From positions 2,480,001 to 2,544,000 of the forward strand of contig NZ_PYFT01000001.1 of assembly GCF_003023845.1 (NCBI RefSeq): 64,000 nt of DNA. The letters are read 5' to 3'. The stretch is from Adhaeribacter arboris (GTDB lineage Bacteria; Bacteroidota; Bacteroidia; Cytophagales; Hymenobacteraceae). The notes below the pieces were generated by a model. That model was not told where the DNA came from. It did no database searches and saw only the letters and a program-made list of their open reading frames with translations. This document shows, piece by piece, positions 15,206 to 25,093 of this stretch (the stretch's first letter is position 1; every line of letters starts with the position of its first letter). Position numbers and translations under genes: made by a program.

Positions 15206-18040
15206 TTAATTGTTATAGATTACTTTATGATTTTGCACTCCGGCGTTTGTTACTAAGCGAACAAGGTAGATACCTGGCTTCATCTTGCTAGAAGCTGCCC
15301 AGTTTACTAGTACTTTCTCCCCAGCCTGTGCTTTCCCAGATTGTAGTTTAGCTATTATATTGCCGTTTACATCGTACACCTGTAGTTGGTAATCGGTAGA
15401 AACTGGGGCGGTAAAAGTAATGGTTGTTTGCTGCTGGAAAGGATTTGGATAATTACCTAACTGAACATTTTGGTTAGAAGCTTTTGCCGCTTGCCCAGGA
15501 GCTTTTGTAGATTGTACGGTCGTTACAGAAGAGACTGGTATGGTAATTTTTTGCACGACTCCGTAAGAAGTACCAATCGCATTAGTAGCGTAAGCCCGTA
15601 CGTAATAAGTAAGACCTGCCTTTAAATTAAGAGTACCTGAAAAAACTCCTTCTCCCAAACCTAGTAATAATTTTGCGCTGTTGATGGTAGGGGTAGTGGA
15701 GGTAGTGCTATAGGCAATACCACGAGCTAATACCAGACTTCCACCGCTAGTAGTAACATTGCCTCCTACGCTCATAGTAGTAGCAGTAAGAAGAGTTATT
15801 GGGTTAGTAGTAACTACCGGAGTTGTAATAGGCGATACGTAGTTAATAGTTAAAGTAGTTGCTGCTGTATTTTTGTTTCCGGCGGCATCTTGCACTATTC
15901 CAACTGGCATACTAATAGAAATTGTAGCCGATTTAGTGGGTAATAAAACAGGTGGCAGCACATTTAATGTAAAGTATTTGCCGCTACCAGATAAAACACC
16001 TTTAATACCGTTGCTCACTGTAATTGAATTAACCGTGAAATCTGTTACATTCTCCGATAAGGTAATTTTAACCGGAATAGTAAGCACACTGGTCGGACTT
16101 GTTACCGTGGTGGTAAATACCGCCGTAGGAGCAGTTTGATCTAAGGTAATGTTATCTGAAACTGAAATAGACATATTGCCAGCGGCATCACGAACCTGCA
16201 ATTTTATCCACTTACTGCCACTGCCGCTAGATAAGGTCCAGGCTTTGGTTGAATTTACGGGTTCCCAGTTAGACCAAATCGAATTATCATTATCATCGTA
16301 AAACCGCATTTCGACAGCATCAGGAGCTACAATGTTCAGAGTTGCCTCATTCAAGTTAGTTAAGCCAGCATTATTGTTAATGAGCACAGAAGGTACCGGA
16401 GCTGTTTTATCAATGGTAAAGTGAACACTCGTAGAATTACCGGCAACATCATTAATTAATAAGGTATAGTCGCCTTCAGCTCGGATCAGGGTATCGCTTA
16501 CGTAGGGTAAGTTGTTTAAAGTTGCGGTTCCGCCGCTGTAAGTAATTGCTTTATCGGTACGATAGGCAACTCCTTCGCTAACTCCACTGAAAACAGGCGC
16601 AGTAAAATCAAAATAAAGAGTTAAAGATACACTAGCTGCGCTAGTATTAGCCAGGCTATCGCTGGCAGTGGCTGTTATTAAACGGTGACCCGCAGCTAAT
16701 GCAGCAGTAAAAGTATAGGTCCAGCGGCCGGTGCTGTCTGCCTTGCATGTTCCAACACTAGCCCCATCTACATAAACGGTTACCAAAGCTTTTGGATCGG
16801 CCAGGCCGGTAATAGTTGGCATACTTACATTTGTAATACCATCGGTTGCGCTAATTCCTTTATCACTACTTGGTAAAATAGCTAATTGCGTGGGTGCTTT
16901 GGTAGTAATTACTAATTTTGGCACATCTAATCTTAAAACAGTGGCTGGACGAGCCTTAGCAACGTCGGCAAAAGCTACGTGCAATATACCGCTTTCGGCC
17001 ACTGCCAGTGAAACATCCGTAACTGAACCAGAGGTAAAATTACTGGTACCAATTTCTTCCCATTCCCGTCCGTTTAAACGCTTAACCTTCGTCAAACCCG
17101 GGTTACCAATACCGGTAGAACTTTCGCGGTAAGCCACGTACGGAGTATTATTTTTATCTATACTCATTGCCGCTGAGTAAACCCATGAATCTGAAAAAGT
17201 GGTTACTCCTACTTCTTCCCAGGTAGTACCGTTAAATTGTTTCATTTTCATTTTGCCCAGTTTATCTAAGGCATCTGCCCGAAACTCGCGAAAAACTACG
17301 TAAGGCGTACCATTGTTCGCCAGAGAAAGGGAAAGGTCGCAAGCAGCACCGGAACCCACGCCGTTAGTCCCTACTGCCACCCAATTCGAGCCATCCCAAC
17401 GTTGTACCGCTACTTGTCCGCCTTTGCTAGGGTCAGCGAAAGCGATATAAGGAATATTTTGAGCATTCAGGGTTAATACCAGTTTATCGGTCGGGTTTAA
17501 GGGAAAGCCATTTACGCCAACTATTTGCCAGTTAGTACCATTAAACTGTTTTACCCAACCCCGGCTATTATCGGTGTAAGCTAAATAAGGAATTCCGGTA
17601 GTAGAAATCGCTAATTGCAAGCCTTGCGCATAGCCCGTGGCTATACCACTAGCACCCACGTTAACCCAATTAGTACCGTCAAACTTTTTAACGTTGAGTT
17701 GACCATTGCTGGCATTATCGGTATAGGCCAGGTAAGGAACGTTATTTTTATCTAATGCTAATTTCAGTTCACCGGCATAATCTACGGAAATATCGCCGGC
17801 CCCTATTTGTACCCACCGAGTACCATCAAATTTCTTAACTACTGCCCGTCCTGCCAGCAAACTTTCGGAGTAAGCCACGTATGGAACACCCGTTTTAGTA
17901 AGCGCAAAACTTAAATTAGTGCCTCTTCCGCCAGAAATTTCAGATGAGTTTACATCAGACCAATTCTGCGCCATACCATTCAGGTTCGTGAAGATTAGGA
18001 AGAGAATAACAAGGGGAAGAAAAGTAGAAGTTTTTATCAT
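15206..18040 (-). CDS. Large secreted adhesin-like protein with Ig-type domains and type IX sorting signal
   Basis: 944 residues with a signal peptide (ending NLNGMAQ). Residues 28-375 contain about seven repeats of a 50-residue unit (consensus PYVAYSD...VKRFDGTNWVxVG), likely a beta-propeller. Next come Ig-like domains: about 395-480 (VTVYVDGASVGTC), a MRFYDDNDN...SKWIKLQVRDAAGNMS module near 555-625, an Ig-like block to about 725, and an Fn3-like stretch (RGIAYSTTSTTPTINSA). The C-terminus (YPNPFQQQTTITF to IYLVRLVTNAG) is a T9SS type A sorting domain, so the protein is exported through the outer membrane and attached or released. No catalytic motif seen. The MRFYD module is shared with the polysaccharide-lyase lipoprotein at 37.3-39.4 kb. 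Confidence 0.85.
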   Translation of the reverse strand: MIKTSTFLPLVILFLIFTNLNGMAQNWSDVNSSEISGGRGTNLSFALTKTGVPYVAYSESLLAGRAVVKKFDGTRWVQIGAGDISVDYAGELKLALDKNNVPYLAYTDNASNGQLNVKKFDGTNWVNVGASGIATGYAQGLQLAISTTGIPYLAYTDNSRGWVKQFNGTNWQIVGVNGFPLNPTDKLVLTLNAQNIPYIAFADPSKGGQVAVQRWDGSNWVAVGTNGVGSGAACDLSLSLANNGTPYVVFREFRADALDKLGKMKMKQFNGTTWEEVGVTTFSDSWVYSAAMSIDKNNTPYVAYRESSTGIGNPGLTKVKRLNGREWEEIGTSNFTSGSVTDVSLAVAESGILHVAFADVAKARPATVLRLDVPKLVITTKAPTQLAILPSSDKGISATDGITNVSMPTITGLADPKALVTVYVDGASVGTCKADSTGRWTYTFTAALAAGHRLITATASDSLANTSAASVSLTLYFDFTAPVFSGVSEGVAYRTDKAITYSGGTATLNNLPYVSDTLIRAEGDYTLLINDVAGNSTSVHFTIDKTAPVPSVLINNNAGLTNLNEATLNIVAPDAVEMRFYDDNDNSIWSNWEPVNSTKAWTLSSGSGSKWIKLQVRDAAGNMSISVSDNITLDQTAPTAVFTTTVTSPTSVLTIPVKITLSENVTDFTVNSITVSNGIKGVLSGSGKYFTLNVLPPVLLPTKSATISISMPVGIVQDAAGNKNTAATTLTINYVSPITTPVVTTNPITLLTATTMSVGGNVTTSGGSLVLARGIAYSTTSTTPTINSAKLLLGLGEGVFSGTLNLKAGLTYYVRAYATNAIGTSYGVVQKITIPVSSVTTVQSTKAPGQAAKASNQNVQLGNYPNPFQQQTTITFTAPVSTDYQLQVYDVNGNIIAKLQSGKAQAGEKVLVNWAASSKMKPGIYLVRLVTNAGVQNHKVIYNN

Positions 18041-19003
18041 AAAACAAACATTAAATTAACAACCAACAAATACGACCAGTTTTATTTTTTTGTACTTATT
18101 TTCTTATTACAAAAATACAGATGGGAATGAAGGAGTAAAAGAACCAGGCATTATAAAACTATAAATACTTTTATATTAAATTTTTATGATATAGATTTAT
18201 TAGAAATGTACAAATACACAAACAATAGTACGTACTAAAATAATTAATTAAATAGCCTTATATATCAATTTTAAGCAGTTTTCATTGGTTTACACAACCT
18301 ATAAATTGGCAATACCTTACTTAAAATAATAAAATAAATGATTAACTAAGCAGTAATATCTAAAGCATATTTTAGCAAAGTCTTAAGCCTTACTCTTAAT
18401 AAAAAAATTTTCTCTATTTATATTTTTTCAAGAAAGTGTAAATAGATAATTTTAAATATATTATGATTTTAATTGCACTTTAATTATATTCCACCTGAAT
18501 TAACTAATTATCGATTTACTTACTTCTACCAGAAGTTCTTCAGGAAAGCCTAGCTTAATCCTAAAGTCAGTTAGTTAGAAGGCCGAGAATGATTAAATTA
18601 TTGTTATAATTTATCAGGCTCTATTTTCTAATACTTTAGATGAGAAGGGAAAGAAAGCTGATTTCAACAATCTAATTTTTAAATAATTAGGAAGTTTATC
18701 CTTGCTTTATTACAAATTATGTAATAATATTTAGTATAGATTAACAATTTTCTTAAATCTGTGGATCTATTCTGTACATCATAGGATTTAGGAATGTCCC
18801 GAAATAATAAGTTTGCCGTTTACTTAATTTTAAATTGCCGTTACTTTAACAGCGGAAGTTTACTTAAAATAAGTTTTACGCTACTGTTTAACTAAAATCA
18901 TATAGAAAACTTAGCTATTAGTTAAAGAGAAAATTAAAACCAACCTATTTATACACGCAACTAGTTAAGAGTTCATTATTAAAACAAATTACACTGGTAG
19001 AAC
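18041..19003. other. Intergenic region, very AT-rich, nothing assigned
   Basis: About 960 bp between divergent secreted-protein genes. Dense stop codons in all frames, no palindrome or repeat of note. It presumably carries both promoters. Confidence 0.5.
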
Positions 19004-20566
19004 ATGAAGAAAACACTGATACTTTTAGTAAGCCTTGTTTACGGCAGTACACTGGCCCAGGCGCCGAAACCCAGCTCCAACCAACCTGCACCAGCCACTA
19101 AAAATGCCATTACTCTTACTAAAGAAGTTTTACAAGATAAAATCAAAGGTGGCTGGGCTGGACAAACCATTGGGGTAACTTACGGCGGTCCCCTGGAATT
19201 TCGTTATAACGGCACCCTTATTCAGGAATATCAGCCAATAGCCTGGTACGATGGCTATTTAAAGAAAACAATGACGGAAAATCCGGGATTGTACGATGAT
19301 GTTTACATGGATCTGACCTTTGTAGATGTTTTTGAAAAAGAAGGCTTAGACGCCCCGGTGAGTTCATTTGCCAAGGCTTATGCCAACGCTGGCTACGCCT
19401 TATGGCACGCCAACCAGGCCGGCCGTTACAATATTTTGCACGGCATCCCGGCTCCTAAATCCGGACATTGGTTAAATAACCCGCACGCCGATTGCATCGA
19501 TTACCAGATAGAAGCCGATTTTGCCGGATTAATGTCGCCGGGTATGCCTAATACAGCTTCAGAAATTAGTGATAAAATCGGGCATATTATGAATTATGGC
19601 GATGGTTGGTACGGCGGGGTATACTTAGGCGCCTTGTATACTTTAGCCTTTACTTCTAACGATATGACTTACATAGTAAAAGAAGGTTTGAAAACTATTC
19701 CGGCCAAAAGTAATTACTACCAATGTATTAACGACGTTATTCGTTGGCACCAGCAGTATCCGACTGATTGGAAACAAACCTGGTTTGAGGTCCAGAAAAA
19801 ATGGACTTCGGATATTGGCTGCCCCGAAGGCGTGTACCGGCCCTTTAACATTGATGCAACGGTTAATTCGGCCTACGTGGTCATTGGATTGCTCTACGGC
19901 AATGGGGATTTTGGTAAAACTGTAGAAATTGCTACCCGTTGCGGCCAAGATGCAGATTGTAATCCTTCTTCAGCGGCCGGTATTTTAGGTACCATGCTGG
20001 GCTACAATAAAATTCCGGATTATTGGAGACAAGGTTTAAAAGAAGCCGAGCCGTTAGATTTTAAGTTTACAACCATGTCGTTGAATGATGTATACGAAAT
20101 TGGTTTTAAACATGCCCTGCAGCAAATTGTCCGGAATGGTGGTAAGGTAACAGGCAATACTATTACCATTGCGGTACAACAACCTAAGCCGGTAAAATTA
20201 GAACAAAGTTTTACGGGACATTTTCCTAGTAGCCGTACCAGCATTAACAAAAATCTGCAAGAGGAATACACCTTTGATTTTGAAGGAAACGGCTTTGTAG
20301 TAACCGGCGAAACCGCAAAATGGGAGTCAAAATCAGAGTACATATTTAAAACAGAAGTTTACTTAGATGGCAAATTGCTGGAAACCGTAGAACTTCCTAC
20401 CAGTTACACCGGCCGGCGTTATGAATTGTTCTGGAAATACCAGATACCCGTGGGTAAGCATACCGTTAAATTAAAATTATTAAACCCAACCACCGAACAT
20501 ACCTGCCGGCTGGGCGATGTAATTACGTATACGGATAAGCCTTCACCAACCGTTGCCGGCAAGTAA
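19004..20566 (+). CDS. Exported ADP-ribosylglycohydrolase-family protein
   Basis: 520 residues with a signal peptide (LILLVSLVYGSTLAQ). The DraG-like fold is marked by IKGGWAGQTIGVTYGGPLEF near residue 49, the YDDVYMDLTF metal-site stretch (about 98) and the C-terminal metal-binding GQDADCNPSSAAGILGTMLGY (about 312). A C-terminal beta-rich domain of about 130 residues (FTGHFPSSRT...GKHTVKLKLL) looks like a sugar- or surface-binding module. The family removes ADP-ribose from macromolecules or hydrolyses related N-glycosides; secreted Bacteroidota members have no firmly known substrate and may act on nucleosides or glycans. Isolated gene with its own terminator. Confidence 0.87.
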   Translation: MKKTLILLVSLVYGSTLAQAPKPSSNQPAPATKNAITLTKEVLQDKIKGGWAGQTIGVTYGGPLEFRYNGTLIQEYQPIAWYDGYLKKTMTENPGLYDDVYMDLTFVDVFEKEGLDAPVSSFAKAYANAGYALWHANQAGRYNILHGIPAPKSGHWLNNPHADCIDYQIEADFAGLMSPGMPNTASEISDKIGHIMNYGDGWYGGVYLGALYTLAFTSNDMTYIVKEGLKTIPAKSNYYQCINDVIRWHQQYPTDWKQTWFEVQKKWTSDIGCPEGVYRPFNIDATVNSAYVVIGLLYGNGDFGKTVEIATRCGQDADCNPSSAAGILGTMLGYNKIPDYWRQGLKEAEPLDFKFTTMSLNDVYEIGFKHALQQIVRNGGKVTGNTITIAVQQPKPVKLEQSFTGHFPSSRTSINKNLQEEYTFDFEGNGFVVTGETAKWESKSEYIFKTEVYLDGKLLETVELPTSYTGRRYELFWKYQIPVGKHTVKLKLLNPTTEHTCRLGDVITYTDKPSPTVAGK

Positions 20567-20591
20567 AAAGTAAATTTTACCTTTATCTTAC

Positions 20592-20634
20592 AAAGTACTT
20601 ATTCCGTAGCTAATCCGGGATAAGTACTTTTTTT
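20592..20634 (+). terminator. Rho-independent terminator after the ADP-ribosylglycohydrolase gene
   Basis: AAAGTACTTATTCC pairs with GGGATAAGTACTTT (one G-T pair) and is followed by a T run, 25 bp downstream of the stop codon. Confidence 0.8.
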
Positions 20635-21243
20635 ATTATTATTTCTGATAAAATAAGCTTTTCTGCTGGTTTTCTAATTTAGATAGGTATTCTATAAAAC
20701 CACGTCTGCTTTTTTTTTCCTCCCAATCTACTCTACGCAACAAGTTTGGTTAATTAGTAGTATGCTTTAGCCGAATAAAGTATAAAATACTAGAGCGCCT
20801 TATGAGAAATAAAAGAAGTAAAAAAAGAGAAGCATTCGTTTTTACAAACGCCTTACCCAAAGAGTAAAACCATAAAATCCAATAATTTAATTACCTAAAT
20901 CGACAGGTTATTTTTAGTTTAACTTCTTTCATTTCGGATAAAATAAATTTACTTTGCAATAAGCGCAAGAGAATTTCTTGACTAATAAAAAGATTTTCTA
21001 CTACTATTTGGCTGTAAAAAGAGATTAACCCGATACGGTAAGAGGTAAAAACTAATTAGCCGGACTTTAATCTACTCTTTACTCCTCCTAGGTAATTACT
21101 TGGAGTAATACTTATATTTTGAACCATAATACCACTTCGATCACCTTGTGCCACGGACAAAGTTTTTTGTTTAAAAACTTACCCTGGAGTTATACCTGAT
21201 ATGTTAAAAAATAATTAAAAGTACCTTAAGCCTTAGCACACTC
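20635..21243. other. Intergenic region, nothing assigned
   Basis: About 600 bp of AT-rich sequence before the subtilase gene. No gene or clear structure seen. Confidence 0.5.
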
Positions 21244-24057
21244 ATGATTCACCTTTACCCCAAACCACTATCTCCTTTAAAATGGATGGGCCTTTGTTTA
21301 TTTTTTATTGGTTTTGTAGTACTATCGAGTAAAGCCCAGTCGGTAAGGCCTTCTTTTAAGATGGCTCCCGGACAAGCTCTGCAAAAAATTGGACCAGAAC
21401 TAGCGGTTTTAGCTATCCAGCAAGCTCCTGACAACCGGAGCGCCGCAGCTAAAACTTTAACGCGCTTTCCGGTTAATAAAAGTTTATTACAAATTAAAGG
21501 CAACCAGGTGGTGATACAGGCGCTGGCTGAAAATAATACGGAACAATTGCTAATAGATTTAAAAGCCCTGGGCTTAACGTATCCGGCAGCTTATGGCCGA
21601 CTGGTATCGGGCCTGATACCTATTGCGGCTTTAAATAAAGTGGCTACCCTTAAAAGTCTGCGGGCGGCTCGTCCGGCATATAAACCAGCCACCAAAATTG
21701 GCAAGGCCACTACTCAAGGCGATAGAGCCGTATACGCCGATTCCGCCCGTAAACAACAGGTGGTAACCGGCAAAGGATCGAAAGTCGGACTTTTATCGGA
21801 TAGTTTTAATTCTGCCGGTGAGGCCGAAAAAGGCGTTAAATCCGGTGACTTACCCGGTAAAAATAATCCGAATGGCTATACTACTCCCGTACAGGTACTT
21901 TTAGATGAAGCTCCGGGTTGGGGAACCGACGAAGGCCGGGCTATGGCAGAAATAGTACATGATGTAGCCCCGGGTGCTCAATTGGCTTTTTATTCCGCTG
22001 ATTTTGGTCCGGCTAGTTTTGCGCAAGGTATTTTAGATTTACAGCAAGCCGGCTGCAACATTATTGTAGATGATATTCTTTATTTCGACGAACCCATGTT
22101 TCAGGATGGGATTGTGGCGCAGGCGATAGATGCCGTTCGAAAAAAAGGAACCACTTACTTTACCGCGGCCGGTAACCAGGCCCGTGATTCGTATCAGGCG
22201 GCTTATAAACCGGGCGGGGTAGCTTACTTTGGCAGCAAATCTTTTATGGGCCCTCAGAAAGCTCATAATGCCCATAATTTTGCCCCGACCGGTAAGAAAA
22301 AAGATGTTACCCAAAAAATATTTATTCCGGTAGGAACTTCCCTTACCATTTCTTTTCAGTACAGCGAACCCTTCTATTCCGTGGGGGATGGCAGCAGCAA
22401 AGGAGCACAATCGGATTTAGACATATTCCTGCTGACCGAAGATACCACCGATGTGGTAACTTCATCGAACTACTCGAACAAAGGCAGCGACCCCGTAGAA
22501 ATACTTTCTTTTTTTAATGATGGCTCCTACGATAGCAACTACTTTAACATATTGATAGATAAATACGAAGGAGCTTCGCCGAGTATTATAAAATACGTAC
22601 TTTTCAAAGATGACACCGATATCACTATAAAAGAATACAACACGGCCAGCAGTACTATTTACGGGCACAACAACGCAGCAGGAGCCATTACCACCGGCGC
22701 GGTATTTTTTCTGGATACCCCGGCCTTCGGCATCGAAGACCCGGTAGCGGAAAGTTTCTCCTCGGCGGGCGGCACTCCCATACTGTTTGACGAAAATGGC
22801 AAAGTCCGGAACCGGCTGGTGCGCCGAAAACCCGAGATTATGGCTCCGGATGGAGGAAGCAATACTTTTTTTGGTAATGCATTTTTAGATGAGTTTTATT
22901 TTTACGGCACCTCGGCTGCGGCGCCACATGCTGCGGCAGTAGCAGCCCTGATGCAAGAAGCCAACGGCAATAACTTAACTCCCGACCGAGTAGAAAATAC
23001 GTTGCAGCAAACGGCCCAGGACATGAATGATCCTGGTTTTGACTTTGAAACTGGTTATGGGTTAATAAATGCTCCGAAAGCCTTAAATCTGGTGTCAACA
23101 CCGCGAGTACGGGAATTTAACCTGGTAGATGCCGACTCCCGTAAAACCATTAAACGCTTGAAGGAAGGCGACATTATTAACCTTACCCGTTTACCGACCC
23201 GCAATGTATTTCTATACGTCCGTACGGGACCTACCCACGTAGGCAGTGTGCTTTTTGATGTAAACGGAGATCAGAAAACGGAAAGCAAAGTACCTTACAA
23301 TTACCCGGGCTCAACAGATAATTACTTTAAAATTACGGAAGGTAACTATACCATTACCGCGGTTCCGTATACCCAGGCCAATGGTAAAGGTGAAAAAGGC
23401 GTACCGCTTACGCTTAATTTCCGGGCGGTAGAAGAAAAAATTATTCGGTTTGAGCTATATAATGTAAATAATGGCAGCGTTGTCCAAGAACTCGAAGAAG
23501 GCGATGCGTTAAACCTGGCCAATTTACCGGGTTCCTTAAATATTCGCGCGGTTACTAACCCGATAATAGTGGGCAGTGTACAATTTAGCTTGAACGGTAA
23601 AACTACCACCGAAAATTTGAATACCTACGACCTAGCCGGCAGTTCGGGGCAGAGCATTGATTTTAAGCCGGGCAATTATACTTTATCCGCATCCATTTAC
23701 CCTTACGAAATGGCGCGTGGTTCGGTGGGTGGTTCTAAAACCATTACTTTTGAAGTAATAGATACTGCTACTAACCCAAGCCACAATACCAACGGACAGT
23801 TAGCGGTTTATCCGAATCCCTTTCCTCAAAAAACAAAGCTGCAGTTTAGCGTACCGGAAACCGGCAATGCTACTCTTACCATCTATGACCTGAACGGTTT
23901 ACCCGTGGCAATTTTGCATAACGGCCAAGCGGTGGCAGGAAAACATTACGAATATGTACTAGACGGAACTTCGCTGCCAGGAGGCTGGTACATTAGCCTT
24001 TTGGTAACCAATAAAAACACGTATCATCAAAAACTAAGACTGACGAAGCAAAACTAA
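21244..24057 (+). CDS. Secreted subtilisin-like serine peptidase with type IX sorting domain
   Basis: 937-residue S8 peptidase. After a hydrophobic leader (LCLFFIGFVVLSSKAQ) and a pro-region, the catalytic triad reads Asp186 (VGLLSDSFNS), His239 (AEIVHDVAPGAQ) and Ser557 (YGTSAAAPHAAAVAAL); oxyanion Asn is in TAAGNQA (near 311). Two beta-sandwich repeats follow (about 617-715 and 720-825), both with an EFNLVDADS/RFELYNVNN start and an 'xxVGSVxFxxNG' core. The last 80 residues (YPNPFPQKTKLQF to GGWYISLLVTN) are a T9SS type A sorting domain. It should act at the cell surface or in the medium on proteins. Monocistronic, ended by a terminator shared with the convergent gene. Confidence 0.9.
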   Translation: MIHLYPKPLSPLKWMGLCLFFIGFVVLSSKAQSVRPSFKMAPGQALQKIGPELAVLAIQQAPDNRSAAAKTLTRFPVNKSLLQIKGNQVVIQALAENNTEQLLIDLKALGLTYPAAYGRLVSGLIPIAALNKVATLKSLRAARPAYKPATKIGKATTQGDRAVYADSARKQQVVTGKGSKVGLLSDSFNSAGEAEKGVKSGDLPGKNNPNGYTTPVQVLLDEAPGWGTDEGRAMAEIVHDVAPGAQLAFYSADFGPASFAQGILDLQQAGCNIIVDDILYFDEPMFQDGIVAQAIDAVRKKGTTYFTAAGNQARDSYQAAYKPGGVAYFGSKSFMGPQKAHNAHNFAPTGKKKDVTQKIFIPVGTSLTISFQYSEPFYSVGDGSSKGAQSDLDIFLLTEDTTDVVTSSNYSNKGSDPVEILSFFNDGSYDSNYFNILIDKYEGASPSIIKYVLFKDDTDITIKEYNTASSTIYGHNNAAGAITTGAVFFLDTPAFGIEDPVAESFSSAGGTPILFDENGKVRNRLVRRKPEIMAPDGGSNTFFGNAFLDEFYFYGTSAAAPHAAAVAALMQEANGNNLTPDRVENTLQQTAQDMNDPGFDFETGYGLINAPKALNLVSTPRVREFNLVDADSRKTIKRLKEGDIINLTRLPTRNVFLYVRTGPTHVGSVLFDVNGDQKTESKVPYNYPGSTDNYFKITEGNYTITAVPYTQANGKGEKGVPLTLNFRAVEEKIIRFELYNVNNGSVVQELEEGDALNLANLPGSLNIRAVTNPIIVGSVQFSLNGKTTTENLNTYDLAGSSGQSIDFKPGNYTLSASIYPYEMARGSVGGSKTITFEVIDTATNPSHNTNGQLAVYPNPFPQKTKLQFSVPETGNATLTIYDLNGLPVAILHNGQAVAGKHYEYVLDGTSLPGGWYISLLVTNKNTYHQKLRLTKQN

Positions 24058-24071
24058 TTTTTATGCCTGCC

Positions 24072-24125
24072 TCCGGCGTTGGTTAACTGGTTTGTTCCGG
24101 TATAATCAACGCCGGAATTTTTATT
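24072..24125. terminator. Terminator between subtilase and convergent STAS-like gene
   Basis: TCCGGCGTTGGTT pairs with AATCAACGCCGGA around a loop of about 20 bases, followed by a T-rich tail on the plus strand. It sits within 15 bp of the subtilase stop and just before the 3' end of the convergent gene. Confidence 0.7.
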
Positions 24126-24560
24126 TTAGCTAGGTTCAATGGATAATAAAGCCGCATTCAGGCTGGTGTAAATTACTATTTCCACTTGCCGGCTTTCTTT
24201 TAAAAATTTTTGGGCTTTTTCAATAATGGTATACCCTACCAGCAACCGGGTAGATTCTTCGGGTAAGATGCCAATAATTTTACGCCTTGGTACCATTTCG
24301 TGATCCGGCATAGTCGCTACCAGGCACGGAAATTCGGTAGCTAACCAATGTTGATCACTCATTTCAACGTAATCCAAGTGATGCGAATTTATCATTATAT
24401 GCTTCGAGTGGTATTTTTGCGCGACATCTATCGCTTTCAGAATTGTTTGTCTTAGTTCCCCGTTCGAGATATGCTTTTTAAAAACTAAATAAACCAATGA
24501 TAACGGCGAGTTTATCTCCAGCGAATACGTATCCGTTTCGGCTAGTTTCAGGTATTCCAT
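24126..24560 (-). CDS. Hypothetical STAS/SpoIIAA-like protein
   Basis: 144 residues, no signal peptide or membrane segment. The alternating beta/alpha pattern with TILKAIDVAQKYHSKHIMINSHHLDYVEM resembles the SpoIIAA-like/STAS fold seen in small Bacteroidota hypotheticals. A role in partner-switch signalling is possible but not supported by specific residues. Single gene, convergent to the subtilase. Confidence 0.6.
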   Translation of the reverse strand: MEYLKLAETDTYSLEINSPLSLVYLVFKKHISNGELRQTILKAIDVAQKYHSKHIMINSHHLDYVEMSDQHWLATEFPCLVATMPDHEMVPRRKIIGILPEESTRLLVGYTIIEKAQKFLKESRQVEIVIYTSLNAALLSIEPS

Positions 24561-25093
24561 GTTCTAAAACGGATAATTTTAATTTCTACTCAGAAATACT
24601 AGTAAGCTTAAAAAATTTAGAACAATCTAGGTCTTTTGTGCCGGACCTTTGTTTCATCAGCCAAGCCAATATCTTTAAAAATTATTCTGAAACAGAGGGT
24701 CTGAAAAGTAATACAGAATTGAAATGGTTTATTCTTAAAATGAAATTATCTTTAATAAATAAAAGAATACAGATTTATTTATTACTGAGGCGCAAAAATT
24801 AAAATAGGGCTGATTTCCCTTGCCTACGACAAGGTATCCATCACTATTTATAGAAGTAGTTCCGGAATTTTGTTTTAAAAGTTAAAATAAGCACAAATTT
24901 AGATCAAAACCAGAAATTTTAGTGATTTTTCAAATTTCACACCTACCTTTTTCCGGTAATTTTCAAGAAAACCGTTTTTCGACTATTAATTCGCCTTGAC
25001 CTTTGCATTTCTGATATTTAAGCAAATCCAAGCAAACAAAAATCACAATTCGAAGTTGGGTTTTTGCTGTTTGAGTAACAATTTAGCCAACAA
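24561..25093. other. Intergenic region, nothing assigned
   Basis: About 530 bp. A 101-codon open frame at 24497-24802 overlaps the start of the STAS-like gene, has poor coding character and is not called. Confidence 0.5.

Noticed and set aside
24497-24802. A 101-codon frame upstream of the esterase gene
   Set aside because: Overlaps the start of the STAS-like gene on the opposite strand and shows no coding character.
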